From the NCBI GenBank assembly GCA_034190875.2, contig CM067358.1:52809637-52873636 (forward strand): DNA of 64,000 bases, read 5' to 3'. The notes under the pieces were generated by a model. That model was not told where the DNA came from. It saw only the letters and a program-made list of their open reading frames with translations, and did not search any database. The stretch is from Urechis unicinctus. Lineage: Eukaryota; Annelida; Polychaeta; Xenopneusta; Urechidae. The translations under genes were made by a program, and so were the position numbers. This document shows, one piece after another, positions 43,191 through 56,942 of the stretch. Every line of letters begins with the position of its first letter. The stretch's first letter is position 1.

Positions 43191-46100
43191 ATCCTATGAA
43201 AACCAATACAAGGAAGCAGTGGTCCATATTCATATACATGCATGTTCTGTGTATGATTCGTCATCAATTATAACCTCATCATTCTATGCATGAATGAACT
43301 TACTTGTTATTGCATAGTTTGTTTGCCTCGCGATTAGCCCTGGCTTTTCTTTGTATATAGCCTCATATATTCAAATTGACAATGCCATTGCCTTTGCCTG
43401 AGATCACGGGTTTTACTTTCTTTCTCGATGGACCTCATAACCCATCCAAACTAACATATCCAGCGTAATAGTACGCTGGCAAACTGCATTAAAGTGAACC
43501 CTGGAAAGTGCCTCATTTATGTAGAGGTCAATATTAAGGAAAGTTTGACGCTTCTGTGGCATATACAGTGAATACTTTAAATACCCATGCTTTTTGCTGC
43601 AAGTCAGTATTGCTCAATGTGGTCACCAACCGCGACATAGCCAACGGAAATTCGGTAATGAAAGCGGAAGTGTCATTTGGCAGTGAGTCATCTTCGTGGC
43701 ATCTCAGCTAATGTTCTCAAGAATCAGTAGACATATATGTGTAGAATTATCCGTAACGTCAGCAGCGTCAAAGCATGCTATTCCCCGTAATTAAAAAACA
43801 TTTTATGTTGACAGATTGGCTCCTCAATCGTGAATTATTTTAACAAACATAATTGCCCCTTGATTTATCTCTTACACACATTTACACTTCTCGTTCGCGT
43901 GATGTATGCATACGAATGCATGTATGTAGAAAATCACCCCAGGGTAAATGTAATTGATACAATGAATAGTCGACTTTGTGTTCCATCACCCTCGATCACG
44001 TGGAAAATAAATGCGCATGTATCGTATGTCTGTATATAACAGATTATTTTTGCGTTGCAAAGAAGCAACAAATGCTTGTTGTTATCAGGGATTCTGACAT
44101 TATGCAAACGCCACACATCATAATCCGTACTTAGTACGTAGGGAGGTTGCACTTGATACCCATGTAGTTGGTATGATCAGGTTTTGTTATTCATATATCA
44201 GCGTTACGAATAGATGTTTTCACTCTTCAACACTGTATCACTCATGTTCAGCCAATGTTATTTTTCGCCAGATGTTTTTATTGTAAACCTAGTTCGGCAT
44301 GCCATTCTGTAGTTCATATCTTGCCAGGCCAGCGTATGCTGTCAATTTGATGAGGAGACGGTAAGGTGATTTCACCCAATAATTGATTACCTTCTGTGTC
44401 ATGTTATACGTGTATCGCCAATTATACTCGACCTATGCCAGCCCACACCCCACACTAACTTAGCAAACACGATTCAGCACTGGCTAAGCGCAATATGGTG
44501 CTTGCTGTATGGCCTTAGCCATAAAAACAAACATAACGAGTTTTTTAACCAATGTGACTCCACCACTGTGACTGAAAGCGACCGTACTTGCCCGGCTGCA
44601 GTCATCCGGGCATTATGTCTCAGCTCATTGTCGCTCATGGTACGCTCAGAATAGCTTGTAAGCACGCCATTCGTGAATATTCAGCGCCATTGCGGTGATA
44701 AGGGCGCTAGTGTCTGTGAGTCGTCAATTTCCTGCCTGACGTTACATGAATTTATATCACTAATCATTCAACAAACACAGCCTACATAACAAGCTGTGGA
44801 GAGATTCTGCTGTGGTCTGGGAATGCTCACAGTGGTGGTTATCTCAAATGCGATTATAAATCATGATAACTACAAAACACTGATTAATAACCAAGCCTGA
44901 CAATAACGCATCTGGCGTTGAGGAAGAATTCAGAAATAGATCAAAGTTGGGTTACTACTCTTAAAGTCCTAATTAAACCTTGACTGTAGCCGTGTGCTGC
45001 ACCTGTGCAATCTCAGATTCTTCAAGTATCCTTCATATGGATATTCGATCGCATAGCGTGAGAATTCCTACCAAGCAGCGTATGTCCGCAAGCCGGAATG
45101 TACAAATTGGGGGCAACAAACCATAGACACCTTCCTGACATCACCAGAATTACCTCTCAGCATTAATGGTAATATTTGGTTCATTGGGTCTAGAGTTTCA
45201 CTGTCCAGTAAGTCTTCGTTAATACGACAAAATAAATGATATAACTAGTCAATGAACTTAAATGTGTAGAATAATGCCAGGCGTCACCAGCGTCACACCA
45301 CAATCATAAAGCACCCTGTTCACCTGGTAAGAGACTATGTGGCTTTTATGTTGATGGATTGGAAAGCAACTTCTACTCAATCATCAGGGAAATATTTTCC
45401 CGCTCCTCAATAAATGAGCTATGAATTATTTATACAATCCTAATGGCTCCTATTGATAATTCGGTCAGATATGACATTCGTGAGGATATATATAAATTAT
45501 ATGTAGACCTTTAGAGAAATCCATAATATGAAAAAGAGTTCCATTTGGGAAACGCTTCCTAACTTGCGCTCATCCGTCATTCATTGATCGATTGATTGAC
45601 ACCTATATATGTCAGTGTAGGTATTGCATCAACACAACCAGAACAAATTATATAGTACGGTCTCATTTTACACTCGCAATCGTGCCAGAAGCGACAGACG
45701 CGTGTGTTCGGCGTCATGACACTGGTATGTCAATAGTATAGCGCCTACTAAATTCGACGCAACATTGTTCACTTTTCTACTGCTTATAGTGTCGGTTATT
45801 CATAATTCTTCATGGCTTGACATAAGATATTTGTATTTAAAAGCGCTAAAATAAAGACGGTGAACACATGATTCATCGTAACCTGTATAACCGGTATAGT
45901 AGTATCCTGTCCAGCTGCAGTCAAATGAACGCTGTGCCGCGTCTGTGTCATCTCGGCATACAACTCCGTCATAAGCAGCGGCAGCGTGTCAATAAGTGGG
46001 TTTTGTCAAAGGGCTTTTCAACCGCTAATGATCTAAAATATCTATTGATAGAAATGTAAGATTATTCCCGGCGTCAGCAGCGTCAAAACACGGCCACTCA

Positions 46101-49100
46101 TCTTTCCTATCACCCAATTTAGCTTTACTGAAGGTAGTAAGCAGCTTCTACTCAGCCACAAGGCAATTCTCAGTACATTAAAATTTAATGATTAATACAA
46201 TCGGAATGGTCCCTTCATACTCCACTTACTGTGTTGTAACAAATGTACGTTTGTGGTGGTCCGTACCTCTCGTTCGCGTGCATAATAGATTCACAGGTGT
46301 CGCATGCCTTACCAGAACAGACCAGGTTCACATGTTCAGACGTAGGGGGTTGCAGTGAATATCCATGTATAATCAGTCTTTGTTAGTCGTGCATCAGCAT
46401 TCAGTGCAGCTGTTAACACGTTCCATTTGCTGCTGTTGGTATTAATAGTTTGTTTACGTATTTCACTCACGTTTAGTCGATGTCGTACAATGAATCTGTA
46501 CATTAATCTCGTGCTTGGAACGCCCGATATTTTCCTGCAGTGTCATTATTTTGTGTGCTCATTTATGGATTGTTTTAATTCATGAACATAAGACTATGAC
46601 CATACCCATGCACGTCCTCTTAGTTGATCTTGTCGGGTGGAAGGAAAATGTGTGTCATAATTAGCTCAGATACAGTCATTTGACAATGTTTCATGGCAAT
46701 GCATAGAATTCATATCTTCAGGAGTGCCCTGACACAGCTTGCTGTGGCCTGTTATTCAGTCAAACATAACCAAACTTGTGAACGTAATTTTAGAAACCAA
46801 ATGACACAATCAAGCAATTGATTATTCTATCGTATTTGTGGGGGGAGGTAGGATTTTGTTGCAGTCTAGATAAACATGTAGTATGAATGTTCGGAGGTTC
46901 AATGTCATAGTGACTGACTACTGTTCAGAGACAGAAAACACGGACAGTTATCCACACTTAAAGGAAGCATTTGTTACTACGTTTGGCCAGAAATGATATC
47001 AACGTGGATAAATAACAACATTATGCGGCCCTTTAGGTATATCCATAAGATGGGAAAGGCTGAGCCCCATTCGGGAAACGCTTAATTTTTGCTATCCTTT
47101 GTCATTCATTGGCTGATGGACACTGATATGTGTTCATGGAACTTAAATGTAGATACTGTTACTAAGACCATCATAATTCAAACAGCTCTTGACATATGCA
47201 CGCGAGACAGACACGCAGGATTTACATCAAGGGGGCGGTATGCGCATGGTATACTCCTGCTAATTGGCACATGGTATTTGTTTCCATTTTCATTGCTTTC
47301 AGTATCTGTCAATCATGTAGATTAGATATTCGTTTTGTTTAACATTCATCGGATTTATTGTGAACTAATCAGGTTTTGACATGATATACTCCATCGTCAT
47401 GGACAACCATATCATAAGTCACCATTCACGAGGATTTACAGCACGGCTTACAAAGCCTGAGACGTCATGCGATTTCCAGCAACATACCGGCCTCTCGTTT
47501 ATGTAAATCCTATGATGAATGCCTCACAGAATGATTTAAGCATTTTCACTATGCTAGGCACCCTTCTTTAGCTGACTGTAAATAATCATTTACCATTCTT
47601 TGGCGCCGTAAGCTACTGTGGGGCTTAAATTCTCTCTGGGTGACAAGTGGCGGAGCAGTTTGTCAATGGAATGTCAAAATGTTACGAATTGTTCCATTGT
47701 GACCGAGTATGCGCCTATGTAGCGAAAGTAGATAGATTGGTTTACGCTTTTGACATGGACGAAAATTGTCATATCGGTGCAGATGTTCAGTGCGCGATTT
47801 TTGTGACCAAAAACATAATCGTTAAACATTGCATCATAGTTTGCAAGAATGCTATTTTTGAAGCCCTGTATTAGTTCATGGGAAATATGTGACACTGCTG
47901 CTATGGGCCGACCTCTTTGTCTGATTGTATTGCTGGTCATTTATTTACTTAAAATTGATTACATAAGATTCGTGAATGATCGATTCAAAAGGGTACACAG
48001 ATATTCCTAGTCTATCAAACTCTCACAAAAAGCACTCGATAGTGGCGTTAATGAGACGTACACTAGAATAAAGCTGCATTTTCTGTTTTAGAAATGTATT
48101 CAATGCTTTCAAATGGAAAATAGTATTATATTTTGGTGCAAGCAGATTACGCGTACAATTCAGTAATGACGCCCCGTAAAATATAACTAGCAACAGCCGT
48201 CTGGATTCCGCAAGAATGTGATCGGTCGAGGTATAACAACATGCAATAACTCAGAAATAGTGTTCTGTAAAATGTGAATACTTGGATTTCCACGTCATAC
48301 TATTAATGCCACGCAAAACAGATATTTGATATGGGTTCATTATGAGTGATGAATGCATATCAAACTGTCATGTACGCAATAGCGGTACGCTGTATCGTCC
48401 GCTACACACTCTTAAGTACGTTTTATGTATTTAATCACACGAAGAATATTGCACAAACTTCATTTTAAAAGTTGGTGATTCAGCAATAGGACCACCATTG
48501 CGCTGCATATAATGCATGACATGACAGCTGTAGTTCTATCAAGTATGTTGTTCCCTACGATGAAAGTCCATTTCGCTTTTATGTTGATGGATTGGAAGGC
48601 AACTTCTACTCAATCACCAGGCAATATCTCCTGCTTCTCAGTATATGAACTGTGAATGATTTGCACAATCTGAATGGCTCTTTGATAATACTCCATCACA
48701 CATAACACACATCGCCTTGGTAATTCGTGCTGACGTCATAATCGTGACATGTGTGCACACAAAATATGTGTGTAGAAGATTATCCAGAGGAGCCAAATGT
48801 AATTGTTGCAATGTGAGGCAGCTATGTGGCCCATTACACCTTTAATCACGCGGATAATAGCTGCACATATGTTTGCGTGACCATCAAGAACAGATTATTT
48901 TCGCGTTGTGAAGATAAATGAAGCTCCAAAATGGCTTTTGGGTGTCTCGTCATTATGCAAAACACATACCACAAGTCACAATGCGCACAAAGCACTCTGT
49001 GTGAGTCTGACGGGAGGTTACTTTGTGGATATCTGTGTGAGTGGGATAATAATCCTTTGTTATTCTTGCATAAGCATTCTGTTGGCTTTAATAGCTCATT

Positions 49101-49854
49101 TAGGTATTTCACTCACGTTTTGAAAATTACATACACCATACCATATTAATGCAAAATTACCGCTGTATGCAAAAAATGGCATTGTGTATATTCGCAATAT
49201 TTTAAGTTGAAGCATGAGGTTTGCATCTTCTAAAACAAGTTCACACTGTTGCGTCTGCTGTGGTTCATGTGACCTGTTATGCCGAAAAGTAAAATACACT
49301 GCTTATTATTGTATTGAAAATGTTACAAAAACTAGTTATGTTGATTTCCCAGCATATATTTAACATCAATATGCATTGATCATAATTGGTGTCTTAATTT
49401 GACGGTTGTTTCAAATTGTATGCATAATACTTCATTTTTGGCGTTAATGCCTATACTGGCCTCTCTCCTGCATATCCTTTCGTGAATTCTTCACAGAATA
49501 CTTTTAGCATCTACACGATGCTAGACACGCCTTGGAAGCTGGCAGTAAGTGAAGATTTACAATGCAATGGACCAATTTACCACACTTTGCCGACATCGCA
49601 GTAGCATGTGGTGAGGGATATGAATTGTCCAAGGTTTACACGCAGTTTGTCCATGAAATAACAATACTTTAGGATTGCATTTTAAGGATCGAGTATGTGC
49701 TTATTCTCTCTAAGTATAAGTGCCATTGTTCTCACACATATTTTTGATGCATAGAATTGATCAGCGTAAACACGCTGTCTCGGGGTAACTTGCATGATTG
49801 CATAGAAGCTATATATACGTGTAGTATTGCCATTAGAACGATTAAAGTGCATAA

Positions 49855-50371
49855 CTTACCAGATCAGTGTGTCTCCAAATGGCGCATTAAGAGGTCAGCG
49901 TCTCTCTCAATAGCGCATTGCTTACCTGTCAGAGTGTCTCCTTGTAGCTGGTAACTAGTAAGGTCAGTGTGTATTCTGGTAGCTTGTTACTTACCAGATC
50001 AGACAGGGTCTCTTTTAGGCTGGTTATTTACCAGGTCAGTGTGTCTTCTTGTGAATAGTTACTTACCAGGTCAAGGTGTCTCCTTGTGGTTGGTTACTTT
50101 CCAGGTCAGTAAGCATCCCTGTGGATGTTTACTGACCAGGTCAGGGTATCTTTGTGGTTGGTCACTTTCCAGGTCAGTAGGTCGCCTTGTAGCTGGTTAC
50201 TTACCAGTTCAGTGTCTTCTTGTAGCTGGTTACTGACCAGGTTAGTATATATCATTGTAAGCTGGTAACTTACGACGTTATTATGTCTTTTTGTTGCTTG
50301 CTACTTACCAGGACAATATGTCTGATTGTGGCTGGTTACTTACCAGGTCACTATGTCTCTTTGAGGATGGC
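49855..50371 (+). repeat. 35-bp minisatellite of unit 2
   Basis: About 14-15 units, homologous unit by unit to 40,346-40,950 but with fewer units. The variants AAGGTGTCTCC and AGTAGGTCGCC are kept in order, so the array was duplicated as part of the large unit and then lost copies. Confidence 0.94.
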
Positions 50372-50933
50372 CTAGACCTTTTGCAGAGCTTTCGATGTAA
50401 CACAGAACTAGAGCCTAATGAGGATCTTTCCATGTGTGGCTGTGCTTTCATTTTCAAAGCTACGTGTTAAATGTAGCATCATACAAACGATTTGATGAGT
50501 GATGTTAATCATAATATGATATGAAGGGGCAGCTGTATGGTGATTTGACAGAATAACTGATTGCTTTCTGCGTCTGGTTATGGATGCACCGTCCGTTCTG
50601 CTCTGCCTCTACACGCATTTACCCCGCCCCAACTTATCATTCAGGACAACCATCCACTGATCACGTGCTGTTTGGTGCCCATTGTGCGTCTGGGACTGAA
50701 TAAAAATAAGCCTGACAGTTTTAATATCCATGTGACACCATGACTGTGTCTGAAAACACCCAACCTGGACAGACTATACAGTGCATAGTCACGGACGTAG
50801 ACATCCGTATCGTTATGTATGCTTATTGCTCGTGTAGCATACAACGATGACAAGGGCGTGGACTCGTCAATTTCATGCCCGGGATCAACATTATATTTCC
50901 CCATGAATCGCACAGCATCGATTTGAGGGATTT

Positions 50934-51031
50934 TAGTTAGATCTAGGAATCATCACGCACATGCACAAACCAGAACATTCGAGGTATGTATTTTGTTACT
51001 ACTTATGATCTAGTTAGATCTAGGAATCATC
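50934..51031 (+). repeat. 21-bp direct duplication around an alpha fragment
   Basis: TAGTTAGATCTAGGAATCAT plus C occurs at 50,934-50,954 and again at 51,011-51,031. Between the copies lies a segment (about 50,969-51,009) matching alpha at about 51,347. Unit 1 has only one copy of the site and no insert. Confidence 0.85.
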
Positions 51032-54000
51032 GCACATGGCAATTACCTCGCCTGCATTAATACTTCATGATCATTATAGCATAGCACACTTTCCAAACCG
51101 GTAAATATGGCGCTCGCTACTTATCCAGTGGTTAATAGATGCCAGATTACCGAGCATGAAGTTATTCTTTCCTGATTATACCGCGAATATTGTTTCTATG
51201 TATGAAAGGAATCCATTTATCAGCCCGATGTCTGAGATGGTTTCAGTTACTGGGGCATATCAGCAACAATGGACTATGGGTGATCACATGTTAAATGTCA
51301 CAGAAGCTGACCACTCTTCACAGACTGCAGACATTTAACATACACCAGAACATTCGAGGTATGCATTATGTTGCTACTTACGGTCCTAAATGGCTCAAAG
51401 CCATTGCCATTTGCATTTGAGCGATAACAGTTATGAGGGATGCCTAGGGCGCTGATCGGGCTGGTAGTATGACTCATATTAACAATCTGCTAAATGAGGC
51501 ATAGTGCATTTTACCTTGTATTCAGTGTCTGTTGACACATCTCTAAGATCTGTTGGATCCATATTTGTACTTGAACAGCTCAGGGTACAATAAAGACGCA
51601 CTACGCCATGAAAAGAGATTGCTGCTTTCACCAGGTTAAACTGTATTGCGTACAAAGCCAGAGAAGTTATTTACTTTTAAACACTATCCCAGCCTCTTTG
51701 TTATAAATATCACCGACTCTACAAGGAACATCTCGTCAGCTGACTGTGATTTATAATGCATTACCCCCATTTACCAGTCGTTACAGAGCTTACAATATAT
51801 GGCAGTAGTGTAAGAAGAACATGACACATTCAATATTACCTAAAGTGTTATGAGCTTTTGTATTGATGGGACTTGAGAAGACTTATTTCACTCCGCCAAT
51901 AATGATATTACCTGGTTCAAACCTATCCTTACCAATGCTTTCAATGTATTAATACATTTGATCGTTGCATTACAGTCATAGCTGTACGGATGTAGATGAA
52001 CGAGATAGATGAATACAGGCAATAGCCGTTTGCTGTTGGATCGATCTGTTTGACACTTATTGGTACATTGGCGATTATCCCGGTCTTGAGCTTTCGACAG
52101 TAGACCTCCTAAATCAGGTTTTTGTCGTTGACTGCTCTCTCCGTATTACCTCTGAACACGCAACTTGGGCATAAACAGTGGCAGTAAGTCATTGAGGGTG
52201 TATTGCACCGGTCGTACATTTCCCACTTGCCCCTCCAGTAAATAATTGTGTGAACCAGAAGACAGAAATATAAATATAACTTCCATATCATCCTTTCATC
52301 ATCTGCACATTTGAGGTAGTTGATCAAATTGCACATCTACTGTAACTAAATATGCATCACCCACCATAACATCATATCATGAGTGGTCTCGGTGCCAGGT
52401 AAGCATTTAATTAAAGTCTAAAGACAGATAGATTTTTTCAACATGTCATTAATGCTTGCTGTGGTCCCGGAAAAACACCACACAGTATACAGCTCCGACG
52501 TAAGTAGTGGCAATAACTTAGTGAGGGTGATTGTGTCTTGGGACAGTGCGTCTTTTTCGCGCCAACTATGCAAATGGTCGAGTGAATCAGCAGACGTCCC
52601 AGTGTAGAATAATTCGAGCGTCAGCAGCGTCTACCCACATTCACAAAGCACTGAGAGTGACTTTTATTAAGGAAGATGTACCTCTGCTGTAGAGTTGGTA
52701 GACGCTTTAAGACATTTGCGTGCATGAAAGCTGTGGTCTTAGAAGTACTTTTAAACATGCGATTCTGATGAACAGTGTATAAATAAAGGTTGCTGTGTCA
52801 CTGGACAGTGAGTGCTTTCTATAGCACCTCATCAAATAGTCTATTAGATATAATGAACATATACTTGTAGAATTATTTCAAACACAAACGCAGTATAAAC
52901 ACACAGTCAGAAATTGCCCAGCATTCTAGCTTTTAACTTGGCGCAGTGGCATGCAACTTTGACTCCAGCATCGTGCAATATCTACTGGCTCACCAGTGCA
53001 TTAGTAGTGAATGATTCATGCAAGGAGAAAGGTCCCTTGATATTACTCCATCACAAATTTACACTCCCTGCGTCATCCCTCTTGGCACTGACGCAATATG
53101 CATGAGTCGCCTATTCATAGGGTCATCCAGGGTTTGTGTTTGTATCCATCTACAAAGAGAATACATAAACCTGAGCATACTTACTTACACATACTTATAG
53201 CTAAACCTTATATGACGCCTTTTGTGTTACGGTATGCTGTTAAGTTAAACAATACAATGGCATGCATCAGTTTGGTAAACACTCATCGTTAGGTTTTTGT
53301 CCCTGTTTCAAGATCATAGATTTTCATATCTATGCCCTTAAGATGAGAACGGGTAAGCTTAACTTGGGTTCTCCCAGATATTAACAGACACAAATATATG
53401 TACATAGGACATACATATTAATATGATTTTAATAACCACCTGCAAATACACAGCTAGTTACATTCGTAAATAAGTAATAACATGAACAGACATGCGTGGT
53501 ATACATCAGTAGGATTCTTCTATGCACAGAGATCTGATATTTTTACTCAGTCTTTAATGTCAGCGCCTGTTTATCATCTATCATCAAGGCGTGATATTTG
53601 CTTCATTTAAAGTCTGTGCGATTATTGTGAACAAATCTAGTGTTGATATGGTGCAGACTGTGGACCGTCATGGAAAACCATGCCATAACAGCAATCAAGT
53701 ATGTATCGCAATTCGATATTTGTATTTACAAAGACTGGGAGGTAATGTGCTTTACAGACAGCTAATCGTTCATATATATCCTATCATGGATAACTAGCAG
53801 AGTGACCTTAGCTTCTCCCCCATTCTAGGCACGCCTCGCGAGCTGACTTTAAGATATGATATACGATGCATGTCCCCTATTTATCATACTTTGGCGGCAT
53901 CGCAGTAGCCTGGAGGGATATGAATTGTTTAAAGCTGACATATTGCACAGCAGTTGTCCATGGACTACCGATGCATTAAGAATAACAATATGATTCGAGT

Positions 54001-54194
54001 ATGCGCTTATATTCGTGATACAGGAGACGCCATTTTTCGTCATATGTTACTTGTCATGATCTGCTACAATTCAGCCCTTTTGTTGTAATTTGCATGATTG
54101 CAGGAAAGTTGCTTTATAAAAAGTATACCCAAGGAATCCATAGTGTGTGTCTACGAAATTTAGAGTATCTTCGTGAAGTTCATTTACTATTTAA

Positions 54195-54635
54195 TAACTA
54201 CAAGATCAGTGTATCTATTTGTGGTTCAGGTCTTACCAGGGCAGTGTTATTTTCTGTGTTTAATTGCTTACCAAGCCAATGTAATGCTTTGTGTTTCATT
54301 GCTTACTATGCTGGTGTGCCACTTTGTGTTGTTTTGCTCACTAAGCTGGTGTGTCTCTTTGTGTTTCCTTGCTTACCAGGCCATAGTGTATCTTTGTGTT
54401 TCATTGATAGCCAGACTGATGTGTCATTGGTTACCAGGCCGGTGTGTCTCTTTGTTTCTCACCGCTTGCAGGCCAGTATGTCTCTTTGTTTTTAATTACT
54501 TACTTACGCAGACACGGTGTGTCTCCTTGTGTTGCTTTCTTTACCAGGCTTTAGTGTCTCTTTATGTTCCATTGCTTACAAGGTTGGTGTGTTTCTTTGT
54601 GTTTCATTGATTACCAGGCCGGTGTGTGAGCACTG
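54195..54635 (+). repeat. 35-bp minisatellite of unit 3, first array
   Basis: About 12 units, partner of 32,400-33,125, with GCTTACCAGGCC and GGTGTGTCTCTTTGTG elements. Open frames of 133 and 145 codons across it reflect a period that is not a multiple of three and lacks stops, not a gene. Confidence 0.9.
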
Positions 54636-56914
54636 GACAGTGCCTCATGCATGTATGTAGGAAAATAACCCAGGGTGCCAAATGTAATTGATACAATGTA
54701 CCGTCCACTTTGGGTTTCATCACCCTCGATCACGTGGAAAATAAATGCACATGTATCTCTTTCCTGTCAATAACAGATCATTTTCGCGTTGTAAAGATGT
54801 AGGAAGCTACCTATGCTTGGTGTTATCAGGGATCCCGACATTATGCAAATGCCCATATCAAAATGCGTACTTAGTACTAGGTTTACGTTCGTACGGAGGT
54901 TGCACTAGAAAGGATACCCATGTAGTTGGTATGATCAGGTTATGTTATTCATGCATCAGCATTCCGAATCGTTGTTAACACTATTTAACACTATTAACGT
55001 ATTTTCGCTTATGTTTAGTCAATCTTGACTTATGAATCCCATCATAAATCTCGTGCTTGTAACGTCCGTTATGCTCCTATCATATACAAAACGCCACCAT
55101 TCACACGGATTGCTAGCGCGGTTTACAAAGCCTTGGAATGTTTGTGTTTTCAACAACAGTACCGGCTTCTCGTTCATATATTTATCCTACCAGGGATACC
55201 TCACTTAATGATTTTAGCCTCTACACTATGCAATGCACGCCTCGTAAGCTGACTCTAAATGATGATTTACAATGTATTTCCCCAACTTACCGCTCTTTGG
55301 CGCCGTTGTCGGAAGCTGATGAGGGATATCATTTTTTCTGGCTGACATATTGTGCAGCAGTTTGTCCATGAAATATCAAAACAACACAAATTACTATCAG
55401 GTGATCGAGTATGCGATTATATTCCCAAGGTTGAATACGTAATTTTTCGCCAATTTTTTTTTTTTTATTGTAAACCAGGTCGGCATGCCATTTTATAACT
55501 CATTTCTTACCAGGCCAGCGTATAGCTGTCGATTTGATGAGGAGACAAACAGTAAGGTGAATCCAATAATTGTTTGCTTTTTGTGTTATGTTATGCGCGT
55601 ACCGCCAATTAGACTCTATCTATGCCCGCCCACACCCCACACTAACTTAGCAAACACGATTCAGCACTGGCTAAGCGCAATATGGTGAGTGCTGTATGGC
55701 CTTAGCCGTAAAAACAAACCTCAGACGAGTTTTTGAACCAATGTGACTCCACCACAGTGTCTGAAAGCGCCCGTACTTGCCCGGCTGCAGTCATCCGGGC
55801 GTTATGTCTCAGCTCATTATCGCTCATGGTACGCTCAGAATAGCTGTGGAGAGATTCTCGTGTGATCTGGGAAAGAAATGATACTTACAACACCGAGCAA
55901 TACCCAAACCTGACAATTACCGCATCTGGCGTTGAGGGAAAATTAAGAGATAGATCGAAGTTAGTTAACCTCTCTTGAAGTCCTTATTACATACCACGAC
56001 TATGGTCGCGTTCTGTACCTATACAATTTCAAATCCTTCAAATATTCTTGCATATAGCGGTTCGATCGCATAGCGTGGAAATTCTGCAACCCGGTATGTA
56101 CAAATCGGGGGAAACGAACCGTAAGAGCACTTTCCTGACATCACAGTTATCAACATCGTTTGTCATCGTTTCCTTGATAACTTTATGACAAAGAGCAACA
56201 TTTACTCACCAACAAATCATTTCATATTCCTCACGCAGAATCAGAAAAAACTAATCAAGACGCATAATATGGAACCAATACGAATCATAGCGCAGATAGA
56301 TGGGCGCTTTTGACCAGGAAGCTTATTGTCATAACGCTTTTGACCAGATCGTATTGTCATAACGCTTTCGCTGCGCAGGGTATGGTTTCGTTACAAATTA
56401 CGTCACATTTTGACGCAAAGCAATTTTTGATGCGCAGCATGAGTTCATAAGAAACATGTGACACTAATAGGCGACCTTTGCGTATCATTTAAATGTTCGT
56501 CATATACTTACTTTACATGACGTTCGTAAACGTTCAATTCAAAAGACCTCACAGATACTTCCAAAGACTTCCAATTCTTCGCAAGATTAGTTAACCAATT
56601 TTTCAAGAGCGCTATGAATAAGCCTTTCACACAGCCAGTTCCGGTGGAATCTGGCATCTAATTTAGAAATTTATTATGGTATAAAATTTTGGAGCCTGCA
56701 AATAACATATAATCATGAAAATAATACCTTGATTTCAACACTGTTGATGTTTTGCCAAGCTTCCAGCCGATTGTATCAAACAGGCACGGTTATAAGCAAC
56801 ATGCATTTTCCATTAATGGGATTGTTATTGGAATTGCCCAGCATGTATGATCGTCGCTACCCGTCCATCCCAATTCACGTTGGCAATGGACTGGTGGATA
56901 CACGAGGTGCAATA

Positions 56915-56942
56915 GGGAGGGGGGTTAGGGGTGAGGGTTGGG
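56915..56942 (+). other. Potential G-quadruplex motif
   Basis: Five separate G runs of three or more, with loops of one to three bases (A, TTA, TGA, TT), which satisfies the usual G4 rule. It includes GGGGTTAGGGG, telomere-like but not a telomeric array. It lies in the segment unique to unit 3. Confidence 0.75.

Larger units (their letters stand above)
41681..51150 (+). repeat. Higher-order tandem unit 2, about 9.5 kb
   Basis: Modules: alpha 41,681-42,020, tail 42,115-42,400, Z trace 42,430-42,510, X fragment 42,790-42,905, second alpha 42,914-43,190, epsilon 43,195-43,590, X 43,650-43,880, Y 44,050-44,260, one minisatellite unit about 44,327, iota-like 44,350-44,900, X 44,990-45,450, core A 45,465-45,640, X 46,040-46,240, Y 46,310-46,540, core A 46,890-47,170, Z 47,535-47,690, X 48,560-48,740, Y 48,860-49,120, Z 49,500-49,665, minisatellite 49,855-50,371, iota 50,371-51,150. 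Compared with unit 1 it lacks beta, gamma and the first minisatellite, has an extra alpha, and lacks about 0.3 kb equivalent to 38,597-38,880. Confidence 0.88.

Noticed and set aside
54094..54610. Overlapping frames of 133 and 145 codons, Cys/Ser/Leu/Val-rich, resembling membrane segments (also 32,444-33,122 and 49,967-50,236)
   Set aside because: Minisatellite translation. The hydrophobic look comes from the TG/TC-rich unit, and frames are equally open in several phases.
56915..56942. Interstitial telomere repeat
   Set aside because: Only one TTAGGGG-like element; no array.
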